Below are positions 8,651-15,335 of a DNA stretch of 64,000 nt, piece after piece (position 1 is the first letter of the stretch; each line of letters opens with the position of its first letter). A program made the position numbers and the translations under genes. Origin of the DNA: Streptomyces mirabilis (GTDB taxonomy: Bacteria; Actinomycetota; Actinomycetes; Streptomycetales; Streptomycetaceae); NCBI RefSeq assembly GCF_018310535.1, contig NZ_CP074102.1:7254001-7318000 (forward strand). The letters are read 5' to 3'. Below the pieces are notes generated by a model. The model had not been told where the DNA came from. It did no database searches and saw only the letters and a list, made by a program, of their open reading frames with translations.

Positions 8651-9010
8651 TCAGCCTCCCCAGATGTCATAGAGCCGCACCTCCAGTACGGCGAGGACGA
8701 CACCGCCGGCCGCCACCGTGATCGATCCCCAGCGGGTGCGCTCCGCCAGCGACATGAAGCCCGCGGCCGGAATGCACGCGAAGGCACCGAGCAGATACGC
8801 CACGAAGATGGTCGTGCCCTGGTCGGGCTTCTCGCCGCGCGCCAGCTGGACGATGCCGACCACCAGCTGGATCAGGGCGAGCAGCGTCACCACGGCCATG
8901 CCGATGAAGTGCCAGTCCTTGGTGGGCTGATCACGGTAGGCGGCCCAGCCGCACCAGGCGGCGAGCGCGAGCGCGGCGACGGCGGTCGCGACCGTCAGGG
9001 CATCAAGCAT
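8651..9010 (-). CDS. Integral membrane protein, unknown function
   Basis: 119 residues, almost entirely membrane: four hydrophobic helices including ALTVATAVAALALAAWCGW, GMAVVTLLALIQLVVGIVQL, FVAYLLGAFACIPAAGFM and SITVAAGGVVLAVLEVRL. First gene of a two-gene membrane-protein operon with the DUF3817-like gene (one-base gap). It diverges from the HAD gene, whose start is 69 bases away, so both promoters lie in that short gap. Confidence 0.78.
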   Translation of the reverse strand: MLDALTVATAVAALALAAWCGWAAYRDQPTKDWHFIGMAVVTLLALIQLVVGIVQLARGEKPDQGTTIFVAYLLGAFACIPAAGFMSLAERTRWGSITVAAGGVVLAVLEVRLYDIWGG

Positions 9011-9079
9011 GCCGTGACCCTATTACGGGCCAAAAGGCCCGGTGCCCTCGCCCCCGGGCTGCCCCGTAGGGTCGAGAGC

Positions 9080-9727
9080 ATGAAGATCCACGCTGATGCC
9101 CTGCTGTTCGACAACGACGGGACGCTCGTCTCATCCCTCGAGTCGGTGAACCGGTGCTGGACACGATGGGCGCGCGAATACGGGATCACCGCGGAGGACT
9201 TCGCCCGGATCGAACTGCACGGTCGCCCCGCCGTCGAGATAGCCGCCGACCTGCTGCCCGCCGACCTCGTCCCCGAGGCGCTCGCGCGCATCGAACTGCT
9301 GGAGGTCGAGGACGTCCCCGGCGGCGTCGTCCTGCTCCCCGGCACCGCCGCGTTCCTCGACTCGCTGCCGGCCGACCGCTGGGCCGTCGTCACGTCCGCC
9401 ACCCGTCGACTGGCCGAGGCCCGGCTCGCCGAGGTCGGTATCCGGCCCAAGACGCTGATCTCCGCCGACGACATCACCCGCGGCAAGCCCGACCCCGAGC
9501 CCTACCTCCTCGCCGCCCGTGAACTGGGTGTCGACCCGGCCCGTTGCGTCGTCTTCGAGGACGCCCCGGCGGGCCTGCAGGCAGGTCGCGCCGCCGGGAT
9601 GACCACCGTGGCGTTGGCCACAACCCACGAGGCGTCCGAGCTGGACGCGGACCTCGTGGTGAAGGACCTCTCGGCCCTGTCCGCACTGGTCACCGGCGGG
9701 GGAGTGGAGATCTCCACCCGCGGCTGA
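9080..9727 (+). CDS. HAD-superfamily sugar-phosphate phosphatase-like
   Basis: 215-residue haloacid dehalogenase hydrolase of the beta-phosphoglucomutase/DOG1 type. Motif I is FDNDGTLV with the Asp nucleophile near residue 11, motif II VVTSA, motif III in RGKPDPEPYL, motif IV VFEDAPAG; an alpha-helical cap lies between motifs I and II. Likely dephosphorylates a small sugar phosphate, substrate unknown. ATG 9080 follows GGTCGAGAGC. A perfect inverted repeat follows the stop at 12 bases. Confidence 0.88.
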   Translation: MKIHADALLFDNDGTLVSSLESVNRCWTRWAREYGITAEDFARIELHGRPAVEIAADLLPADLVPEALARIELLEVEDVPGGVVLLPGTAAFLDSLPADRWAVVTSATRRLAEARLAEVGIRPKTLISADDITRGKPDPEPYLLAARELGVDPARCVVFEDAPAGLQAGRAAGMTTVALATTHEASELDADLVVKDLSALSALVTGGGVEISTRG

Positions 9728-9738
9728 GAGGTGTCCAC

Positions 9739-9761
9739 CGCTGTCCGTCATACGGACAGCG
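9739..9761. promoter_or_regulatory. Ten-base-arm inverted repeat before metNIQ leader
   Basis: Arms CGCTGTCCGT and ACGGACAGCG are perfect complements around a three-base CAT spacer. It could end the HAD transcript, but it lacks a T-tract and lies about 40 bases upstream of the leader-peptide start, where a repressor of sulfur genes might bind. I cannot decide between the two. Confidence 0.5.
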
Positions 9762-9800
9762 CTTCTGGGTCCCGCCTGTACGTCTGCTTTACTTGATCCC

Positions 9801-9887
9801 ATGACCACGACGAGCAGCCGCATCCTTGCGACCGAGGCGACCATGACGCCCGGTGCTCGTTGTATGTGTCGAATGTGCGCCTTCTAG
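9801..9887 (+). CDS. Cys/Met-rich leader peptide of metNIQ (putative)
   Basis: 28-codon ORF, or 14 codons from the internal ATG at 9843 that has a GAGG five bases upstream. It ends ARCMCRMCAF: three Cys and two further Met codons within the last eight codons before TAG. It lies about 215 bases upstream of a methionine transporter and is followed after 22 bases by a stable hairpin. This is the layout of a translation-dependent attenuator sensing charged tRNA-Cys or tRNA-Met. Cysteine-rich leader peptides in front of sulfur genes are known in actinobacteria; the function here is inferred. Confidence 0.65.
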   Translation: MTTTSSRILATEATMTPGARCMCRMCAF

Positions 9888-9909
9888 AGGGCCCCTGCAC
9901 CACCGCCCC

Positions 9910-9931
9910 GTCTCGCGCCCCGAAGCGAGAC
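9910..9931 (+). promoter_or_regulatory. Hairpin downstream of leader peptide, candidate attenuator
   Basis: Perfect seven-pair stem GTCTCGC/GCGAGAC with an eight-base loop, 22 bases after the leader stop codon. The rest of the 170-base untranslated stretch to metN has further GC-rich pairing and no open frame of note. It lacks a T-tract, so it may act with Rho or by hiding the metN initiation region. Confidence 0.45.
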
Positions 9932-10102
9932 CGCCGCGCCCTGTCCGTACCCCGTACGTGAGCGGCGTCGCCCCGCGCGCATGTTCTCCCCCGGATTCAT
10001 CCGGTTCCATCGCCACCGCGAGAACCGTGTCGCGTTCCCGACCGAATGCACCCGTGCCGGCGCACACCCGCGCCCCGCACTCGACAGTGACGGAAACCCC
10101 CA

Positions 10103-11137
10103 GTGATCACGACAACGGGCCTCACCAAGGTCTACCGCTCGCGCGGCCGTGAAGTGACCGCCCTCGACGGCGTCGATCTGCATGTCCGCGAAGGCGAGGT
10201 GTACGGCGTCATCGGCCAGTCCGGCGCCGGCAAGTCCTCCCTCATCCGCTGCGTCAACCTTCTGGAGCGTCCCACCGCCGGCACGGTCACCGTCGCCGGA
10301 CAGGACCTCACCGCGCTCGCCGGCCGCGGCCCGCGCGCGGGCAAGGAACTCCGCCAGGCCCGCAGCCGTATCGGCATGGTCTTCCAGCACTTCAACCTGC
10401 TGTCCTCGCGCACCGTGCAGGACAACGTCGAGCTGCCGCTCGAAATCCTTGGCCTGTCGGGGAAGGAACGATCCTCCAAGGCGCTCGGGCTGCTCGACCT
10501 GGTCGGTCTCTCCGACAAGGCCAAGGCCTACCCGGCCCAGCTCTCCGGCGGCCAGAAGCAGCGCGTCGGCATCGCCCGCGCCCTGGCCGGCGACCCCAAG
10601 GTGCTGCTCTCCGACGAGGCCACCAGTGCCCTCGACCCCGAGACCACCCGCTCCATCCTCCAGCTGCTGCGCGACCTGAACCGGCAGCTGGGCCTGACCG
10701 TCCTGCTCATCACCCACGAGATGGACGTCGTCAAGACGATCTGCGACTCGGCCGCGCTCATGGAGAAGGGCCGCATCGTCGAGTCCGGCACCGTCAGCGA
10801 GCTGCTCGCGACCCCCGGCTCCGAACTCGCCGGGGCACTCTTCCCGGTGAGCGGCGAGCCGTCCGGCGACGACCGCACCGTCATCGACGTCACCTTCCAC
10901 GGCGAGGCCGCCACCCAGCCCGTCATCTCGCAGCTCTCGCGCACGTACAACATCGACATCTCGATCCTCGGCGCGGCGATGGACACCGTCGCAGGCAAGC
11001 AGGTCGGCCGGATGCGCATCGAACTGCCCGGCCGCTACGAGGAGAACGTCGTGCCGATCGGGTTCCTGCGCGAGCAGGGCCTGCAGATCGACATCCAGGG
11101 CCAGCAGCCCGTACTCGTGAAGGACGGCGCCAAGTGA
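10103..11137 (+). CDS. metN: Methionine ABC transporter ATP-binding protein
   Basis: 344-residue cytoplasmic ATPase of the MetNIQ importer for methionine. Walker A GQSGAGKSS (~residue 38), Q-loop VFQHFNLL, signature LSGGQKQRVGIARAL, Walker B VLLSDEATSALD and H-loop LLITHEMD are complete. The last ~85 residues form the NIL domain (IDVTFHGEAA...), which binds methionine and mediates trans-inhibition in this family. GTG 10103 gives a normal N-terminus though its ribosome-binding site is weak. Its stop overlaps the metI start in GTGA. Confidence 0.95.
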   Translation: MITTTGLTKVYRSRGREVTALDGVDLHVREGEVYGVIGQSGAGKSSLIRCVNLLERPTAGTVTVAGQDLTALAGRGPRAGKELRQARSRIGMVFQHFNLLSSRTVQDNVELPLEILGLSGKERSSKALGLLDLVGLSDKAKAYPAQLSGGQKQRVGIARALAGDPKVLLSDEATSALDPETTRSILQLLRDLNRQLGLTVLLITHEMDVVKTICDSAALMEKGRIVESGTVSELLATPGSELAGALFPVSGEPSGDDRTVIDVTFHGEAATQPVISQLSRTYNIDISILGAAMDTVAGKQVGRMRIELPGRYEENVVPIGFLREQGLQIDIQGQQPVLVKDGAK

Positions 11138-11871
11138 CCTGGTCGGAGATGCAGCCCCTGCTGTCCCAGGCGTGTTGGGACACGCTCTACATGGTCGGCT
11201 GGTCCACGCTGATCGCGATCGTCGGCGGTCTGCCGCTCGGTGTTCTGCTCGTCTTGACCGACCGCGGCGGACTCCTGCAGAACGTCGTCGTGAACAAGGT
11301 CATCGGGCAGGTCGTGAACATCGCCCGCTCGCTGCCGTTCATCATCCTGATGGTCGCGCTGATGAACTTCACGCGCACGATCACGGGAACGACCATCGGA
11401 CGCGAGGCGGCGATCGTGCCGCTCGCCGTCGGCGCGATCCCCTTCTTCGCGCGCCTGGTCGAGACCGCGGTCCGCGAAGTGGACGGCGGTCGCGTCGAGG
11501 CCGTGCAGTCGATGGGCGGCAACACCTGGACCGTCGTGCGCAAGGTGCTCGTACCGGAGTCGCTGCCGTCGCTGATCTCCTCCGCGACCACCACGATCGT
11601 CGCCCTCATCGGCTACTCCGCGATGGCCGGCACCGTCGGCGCCGGCGGGCTCGGCGACATCGCCATCCGCTACGGCTACCAGCGCTTCGAGACCGGACTG
11701 ATGTGGATCACCGTGGCGATCCTCGCGGTCGTCATCTCGCTCATCCAGTTCGCCGGCGACTACGCGGCCCGCACCCTGCACCGGCGCGGCGGCCACTCCG
11801 GTGCCGCTCCGAAGCTGCGGCTGCTGAAGGCCAAGGAGCCCGCCACCGCGGAGGTCGGCAAGGTCGCCTGA
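11134..11871 (+). CDS. metI: Methionine ABC transporter permease
   Basis: 245-residue inner-membrane permease with five or six helices. The EAA coupling loop is seen as EAVQSMGGNTWTVVRKVLVP (about residues 126-145). Starts at GTG inside the metN stop (GTGA), so it is translationally coupled. The C-terminal ~30 residues are a charged Lys/Ala-rich tail beyond the last helix. The lipoprotein gene metQ follows after 98 bases. Confidence 0.95.
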   Translation: MTWSEMQPLLSQACWDTLYMVGWSTLIAIVGGLPLGVLLVLTDRGGLLQNVVVNKVIGQVVNIARSLPFIILMVALMNFTRTITGTTIGREAAIVPLAVGAIPFFARLVETAVREVDGGRVEAVQSMGGNTWTVVRKVLVPESLPSLISSATTTIVALIGYSAMAGTVGAGGLGDIAIRYGYQRFETGLMWITVAILAVVISLIQFAGDYAARTLHRRGGHSGAAPKLRLLKAKEPATAEVGKVA

Positions 11872-11916
11872 GGCCGCCCGACACCCCCTTCTGGTTCTCC
11901 CCCCACCCGCAGATTT

Positions 11917-11939
11917 CCCCGTAACCACCCACCACGGGG
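11917..11939 (+). promoter_or_regulatory. Small hairpin in metI-metQ gap
   Basis: Stem CCCCGT/ACGGGG with an 11-base loop, between the permease and binding-protein genes. Such structures often protect or partly separate the mRNA for the more abundant binding protein; that role is inferred. A ribosome-binding sequence AAGGAAAGG follows at about 11953. Confidence 0.35.
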
Positions 11940-11969
11940 TCGCTCCACCCTTAAGGAAAGGCACTTTTC

Positions 11970-12800
11970 GTGCGTAACACCGCCAAGATCACCACCGCAG
12001 TCCTCGCCGCCGGAGCCCTCACCCTCGGCCTCTCCGCCTGCGGCTCGGACAAGAGCAGCAGCGCCTCCGACACCAGCGGTCCGCTGGTCGTGGCCGCCAG
12101 CCCCACCCCGCACGCCGAGATCCTCGACTACATCAAGGACAACCTGGCGAAGAAGGCCGGCCTCGACCTGCAGGTCAAGGAGTTCACGGACTACGTCACG
12201 CCGAACACGGCGACCGAGGACGGGTCCGTCGGCGCCAACTACTTCCAGAACCAGCCGTACCTCGACGACTTCAACAAGAAGAACGGCACCCACATCGTGC
12301 CCGTCGTCACGGTCCACCTGGAACCGCTCGGTCTCTACTCCCACAAGATCAAGAAGACCGACGAGCTCAAGAGCGGTGCGACGGTCGCCGTCCCGAACGA
12401 CACGGTCAACGAGGCGCGGGCGCTCAAGCTGCTCGCCTCCAAGGGGCTCATCACGCTCAAGGACGGCGCGGGCAACAGCGCGACCACCCAGGACATCGCG
12501 AAGAACCCGAAGAACCTCAAGTTCAAGGAGCTGGAGGCGGCCCAGACCCCGCGCTCCCTGGACGACGTCGACGCCGCGGTGATCAACGGCAACTACGCCA
12601 TCTCCTCCGGCCTCAAGCCGGCCAAGGACGCGCTCTTCCTGGAGTCCGCGACGAACAACCCCTACGGCAACTTCCTCGCCGTCAAGAAGGGCAACGAGAG
12701 CGACCCGCGGGTGAAGAAGCTCGCCAAGCTCCTCACCTCGCCCGAGGTCAAGAAGTTCATCGAGGACAAGTACGCCGGTTCGGTCATCCCGTCGTTCTAG
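11970..12800 (+). CDS. metQ: Methionine-binding lipoprotein
   Basis: 276-residue NlpA/MetQ substrate-binding protein of the importer. A lipoprotein signal ends in the lipobox LSAC (Cys near residue 22), after which a Ser/Asp linker and the mature two-lobed domain begin. Family segments include VVAASPTPHAEILDYIK, TEDGSVGANYFQNQPYLDDF and INGNYAISSGLKP. GTG start with AAGGAAAGG upstream. The stop-codon region is tandemly duplicated and followed by a strong terminator, so metNIQ ends here. Confidence 0.95.
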   Translation: MRNTAKITTAVLAAGALTLGLSACGSDKSSSASDTSGPLVVAASPTPHAEILDYIKDNLAKKAGLDLQVKEFTDYVTPNTATEDGSVGANYFQNQPYLDDFNKKNGTHIVPVVTVHLEPLGLYSHKIKKTDELKSGATVAVPNDTVNEARALKLLASKGLITLKDGAGNSATTQDIAKNPKNLKFKELEAAQTPRSLDDVDAAVINGNYAISSGLKPAKDALFLESATNNPYGNFLAVKKGNESDPRVKKLAKLLTSPEVKKFIEDKYAGSVIPSF

Positions 12801-12821
12801 TTTCGGTCATCCCGTCGTTCT
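12779..12821 (+). repeat. 20-bp tandem duplication of the metQ 3' end
   Basis: TTCGGTCATCCCGTCGTTCT occurs at 12779-12798, just before the stop codon, and again at 12802-12821, offset 23 bases. The second copy is untranslated. It looks like a recent slippage or duplication event. Confidence 0.85.
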
Positions 12822-12835
12822 GGTCGGGTCACCGT

Positions 12836-12870
12836 ACGGGGTCCACTCCATCACTCGGAGTGGACCCCGT
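12836..12870 (+). terminator. Strong hairpin terminator of metNIQ
   Basis: Fourteen-pair perfect stem ACGGGGTCCACTCC/GGAGTGGACCCCGT with loop ATCACTC. There is no T-run, which is usual for streptomycete terminators. Confidence 0.8.
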
Positions 12871-12964
12871 GGTGCAGTTCGGTGGCCTCATGCTGCATGC
12901 TGGGCAGTTCAGCGGGCCCGAAGGATCCGAGGGCCCGACGTCCCCGACGGTTACGGAGCGGCGC

Positions 12965-13603
12965 ATGACCAGCACCTTCCCCGACATCTCCATCAGCACG
13001 GAGCGGTTGGTCCTGCGTGCGCTCGACGAGGACGACATCCCCTCCCTGGCCGCGATGATGAACGACGAGCAGGTCGGGGCCTGGACCGACGTGCCCCAGC
13101 CCTACACCGAGGACAGGGCCCGCATCTGGATCACCGAGTACGCGCCCACCGAACGCGCGGCGGGCCGGGGACTCGACCTCGCCGTCACCGAGTTCCTCAC
13201 CCAGCGCCTGGTCGGCATCGTGCAGCTCGCCAAGACCGACTGGCATGTGCGCTCCACCGAACTGTCGTACGTCATCGCCCCCTGGGCCCGCGGCGAGGGC
13301 TACGCCTCCGAGGCGGCGCTCGCCACCGCCCGATGGCTCTTCCGCGACCAGAAGTTCGAGCGCATCGAACTGCGCACGGCGGCCGACAACACCGCCTCCC
13401 AGCAGGTCGCCCAGAAGATCGGCTGCATCAGCGAGGGCGTCCTGCGCAACGCCTGTATAGCGCACACCCGCACCGAGGACGGCCGCTGGGTGGACGTGCG
13501 CACCGACTTCATCGTCTGGAGCCTCCTCCCGGAGGACCTCGACGGAGTCGGCGACCAGCTCGCCGACACGGGTGGTTTCACGTCGTTCTCCGATTGGAAC
13601 TGA
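12965..13603 (+). CDS. GNAT acetyltransferase, RimJ/RimL type
   Basis: 212-residue protein. It starts with the RimJ-like segment STERLVLRALDEDDIPSL, has the acetyl-CoA motif as APWARGEGYASEAALATARW and the C-terminal NTASQQVAQKIGC motif. This subgroup acetylates N-terminal amino groups of proteins or small molecules; the acceptor is unknown. ATG 12965 was chosen because it directly precedes the conserved N-terminus; the longer frame from 12860 runs through the metQ terminator. Monocistronic by context. Confidence 0.88.
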   Translation: MTSTFPDISISTERLVLRALDEDDIPSLAAMMNDEQVGAWTDVPQPYTEDRARIWITEYAPTERAAGRGLDLAVTEFLTQRLVGIVQLAKTDWHVRSTELSYVIAPWARGEGYASEAALATARWLFRDQKFERIELRTAADNTASQQVAQKIGCISEGVLRNACIAHTRTEDGRWVDVRTDFIVWSLLPEDLDGVGDQLADTGGFTSFSDWN

Positions 13604-13778
13604 ACCGGCGGGATTCCCCGCGCCGAAGCCGGGGGACGTCCCGCACGGCGTTTCGAAGAACCGCTCCCACCCGGCAGATATCTGTGCGCCCGCACCCAGC
13701 GACACCAGGTACTCTCACGGAGCCCGCCCGCGGGCTGCCCACCGACGACCTGCGAAAACCTTCTGGAGACTGACGACG

Positions 13779-14990
13779 ATGGCCGACCGGGTCACGGTGA
13801 TCGGCTGGGACGGCTCGCCCTTGACCGCCGCGGCGCGCTCCGCCCTCGGCGCGGCCACTCTGGTGGCCGGAGCGGCGCACCACCTGGCGCTCCCCGAGGT
13901 GCCCCGGGCCGCCGAACGCATCCGCCTCGGCAGCGTCTCCCTCGCCGCCCGCCGTATCGCGGGCCACCGCGGCAGCGCCGTCGTCCTCGCCGACGGCGAC
14001 CCCGGCTTCTTCGGAGTCGTACGCACCCTGCGCGCTCCCGAGTTCGGCCTGGAGGTCGAAGTCGTGCCCGCCGTCTCCTCGGTGGCCGCCGCCTTCGCCC
14101 GTGCCGGCATGCCCTGGGACGACGCACAGGTGGTCGTGGCGCACCGCCGCACCCTGCGCCGCGCGGTGAACGTCTGCCGCGCCCACACCAAGGTCGCCGT
14201 CCTCACCTCGCCCGGCGCCGGCCCCGCCGAACTCGGCCTGCTCCTCGAAGGAGTCCACCGCACCTTCGTCATCTGCGAGGAACTCGGCACCGCGAGCGAG
14301 CGGGTCACCATCCTCACCTCCGACAAGGCCGCCGACCACACCTGGCGCGACCCCAACGTCGTCATCGTCATCGGCGGCTTCGTGGCCGCGGCCGAGGACG
14401 GCGGCTGGATCGCCGGGCGCGACCCGGGCACCGGACCGCGCGGCTGGGCGCTGCCCGCCCAGGCGTACGGCGGCGCACTGGGCGAAGGCGAAACGGATCT
14501 GCTGCGCGCCGCCCAACTCGCCCGGCTGGGCCCGCGGGTCGGAGACCTCGTGTGGGACATCGGCTCCGGCAGCGGCGCCTTCGCCACCGAGGCGGCGCGC
14601 ACCGGCGCGGCGGTCATCGCCGTCGACCGCAACCCCGGCTCCTGCGCCCGCACCGAGGACTCCGCCCGCCGCTACGGCGTCCAGATGCAGATCGTGCACG
14701 GCACCGCGCCGCACGTCCTGGAGAACCTCCCCGAACCCGATGTCGTACGCGTCGGCGGCGGGGGAGTGCAGGTCGTCTCGGCCGTCGCCGACCGCCGTCC
14801 GCAGCGCATCGTGACGCACGCGGCGACCCGGGACGCGGCCGAACTCGTGGGCCGCGATCTGACCGAGCACGGATATCAGGTCGAATGCGCCCTCATCCAG
14901 TCCGTCGAACTCGACACAAGGGCCTGGACGGAGACCGAGCGGAGCGTCGCGTTCCTGCTCACAGGCCGTCTGCCCGATCGCAACCCGTGA
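13779..14990 (+). CDS. cobL: Precorrin-6Y C5,15-methyltransferase (decarboxylating), CbiE-CbiT fusion
   Basis: 403-residue bifunctional cobalamin-pathway enzyme. Residues ~1-200 are the CbiE half, an SAM-dependent class III methyltransferase of the corrin C5 position (LADGDPGFFGVVRTL, VPAVSSVAAAFARAG). Residues ~215-400 are the CbiT half, a Rossmann methyltransferase with the SAM-binding loop VWDIGSGSGAFATEAAR, doing C15 methylation and C12 acetate decarboxylation. ATG 13779 has CTGGAGACTG upstream. It is followed by the BluB-CobT gene on the same strand; no cobalamin riboswitch is visible in front of either. Confidence 0.93.
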   Translation: MADRVTVIGWDGSPLTAAARSALGAATLVAGAAHHLALPEVPRAAERIRLGSVSLAARRIAGHRGSAVVLADGDPGFFGVVRTLRAPEFGLEVEVVPAVSSVAAAFARAGMPWDDAQVVVAHRRTLRRAVNVCRAHTKVAVLTSPGAGPAELGLLLEGVHRTFVICEELGTASERVTILTSDKAADHTWRDPNVVIVIGGFVAAAEDGGWIAGRDPGTGPRGWALPAQAYGGALGEGETDLLRAAQLARLGPRVGDLVWDIGSGSGAFATEAARTGAAVIAVDRNPGSCARTEDSARRYGVQMQIVHGTAPHVLENLPEPDVVRVGGGGVQVVSAVADRRPQRIVTHAATRDAAELVGRDLTEHGYQVECALIQSVELDTRAWTETERSVAFLLTGRLPDRNP

Positions 14991-15335
14991 TCCTGTTGTC
15001 GTACTGCGCGCGGTAGGCTGGCCGATCGTTGTACCGCTCCCGGGTGATCGGCCTTTCGTGGGCCAATGTCCGGAAAACGCGCCCGTTTTGAGGCGAGTGT
15101 GGTACGGCAGAACCGGAGGACGCGCAACGTGGCGCAGTCCACAGCGGGCCGTCGCGGATCAAGCTGTCGCGAGGGTCGGACGACCGGGACAATGCCAGTT
15201 AATGGCTTTGTCGTCTTTGTTGGCCGGTCGTTCGTGCCGCTGGGCGCGCACGCTCGTTCTTCACTGCGGGGCGGTCGGTGCGCCGTTCCGGGCGAGCAGG
15301 ACTTGGAAGCACTAACCGATGGGCGAGGGGTACGC
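14991..15335 (+). other. 345-bp gap between cobL and bluB-cobT
   Basis: No convincing gene. It holds an eight-pair inverted repeat (GGCCGATC 15020-15027, GATCGGCC 15046-15053, 18-base loop, then TTTCG), probably the cobL terminator, and a small palindrome GCCAGTTAATGGC further on. A promoter for the fusion gene must lie here or upstream, but I see no clear -35/-10 pair. No B12-box sequence was found. Confidence 0.5.
15020..15053 (+). terminator. Inverted repeat after cobL
   Basis: Arms GGCCGATC and GATCGGCC pair perfectly across 18 bases and are followed by TTTCG. The T-tract is weak and the loop long, so this could also be a regulatory structure. Confidence 0.45.

Noticed and set aside
13604..15335. 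Possible cobalamin riboswitch upstream of cobL or bluB-cobT
   Set aside because: No B12-box-like sequence or the conserved core with GCCACTG was found in either gap.
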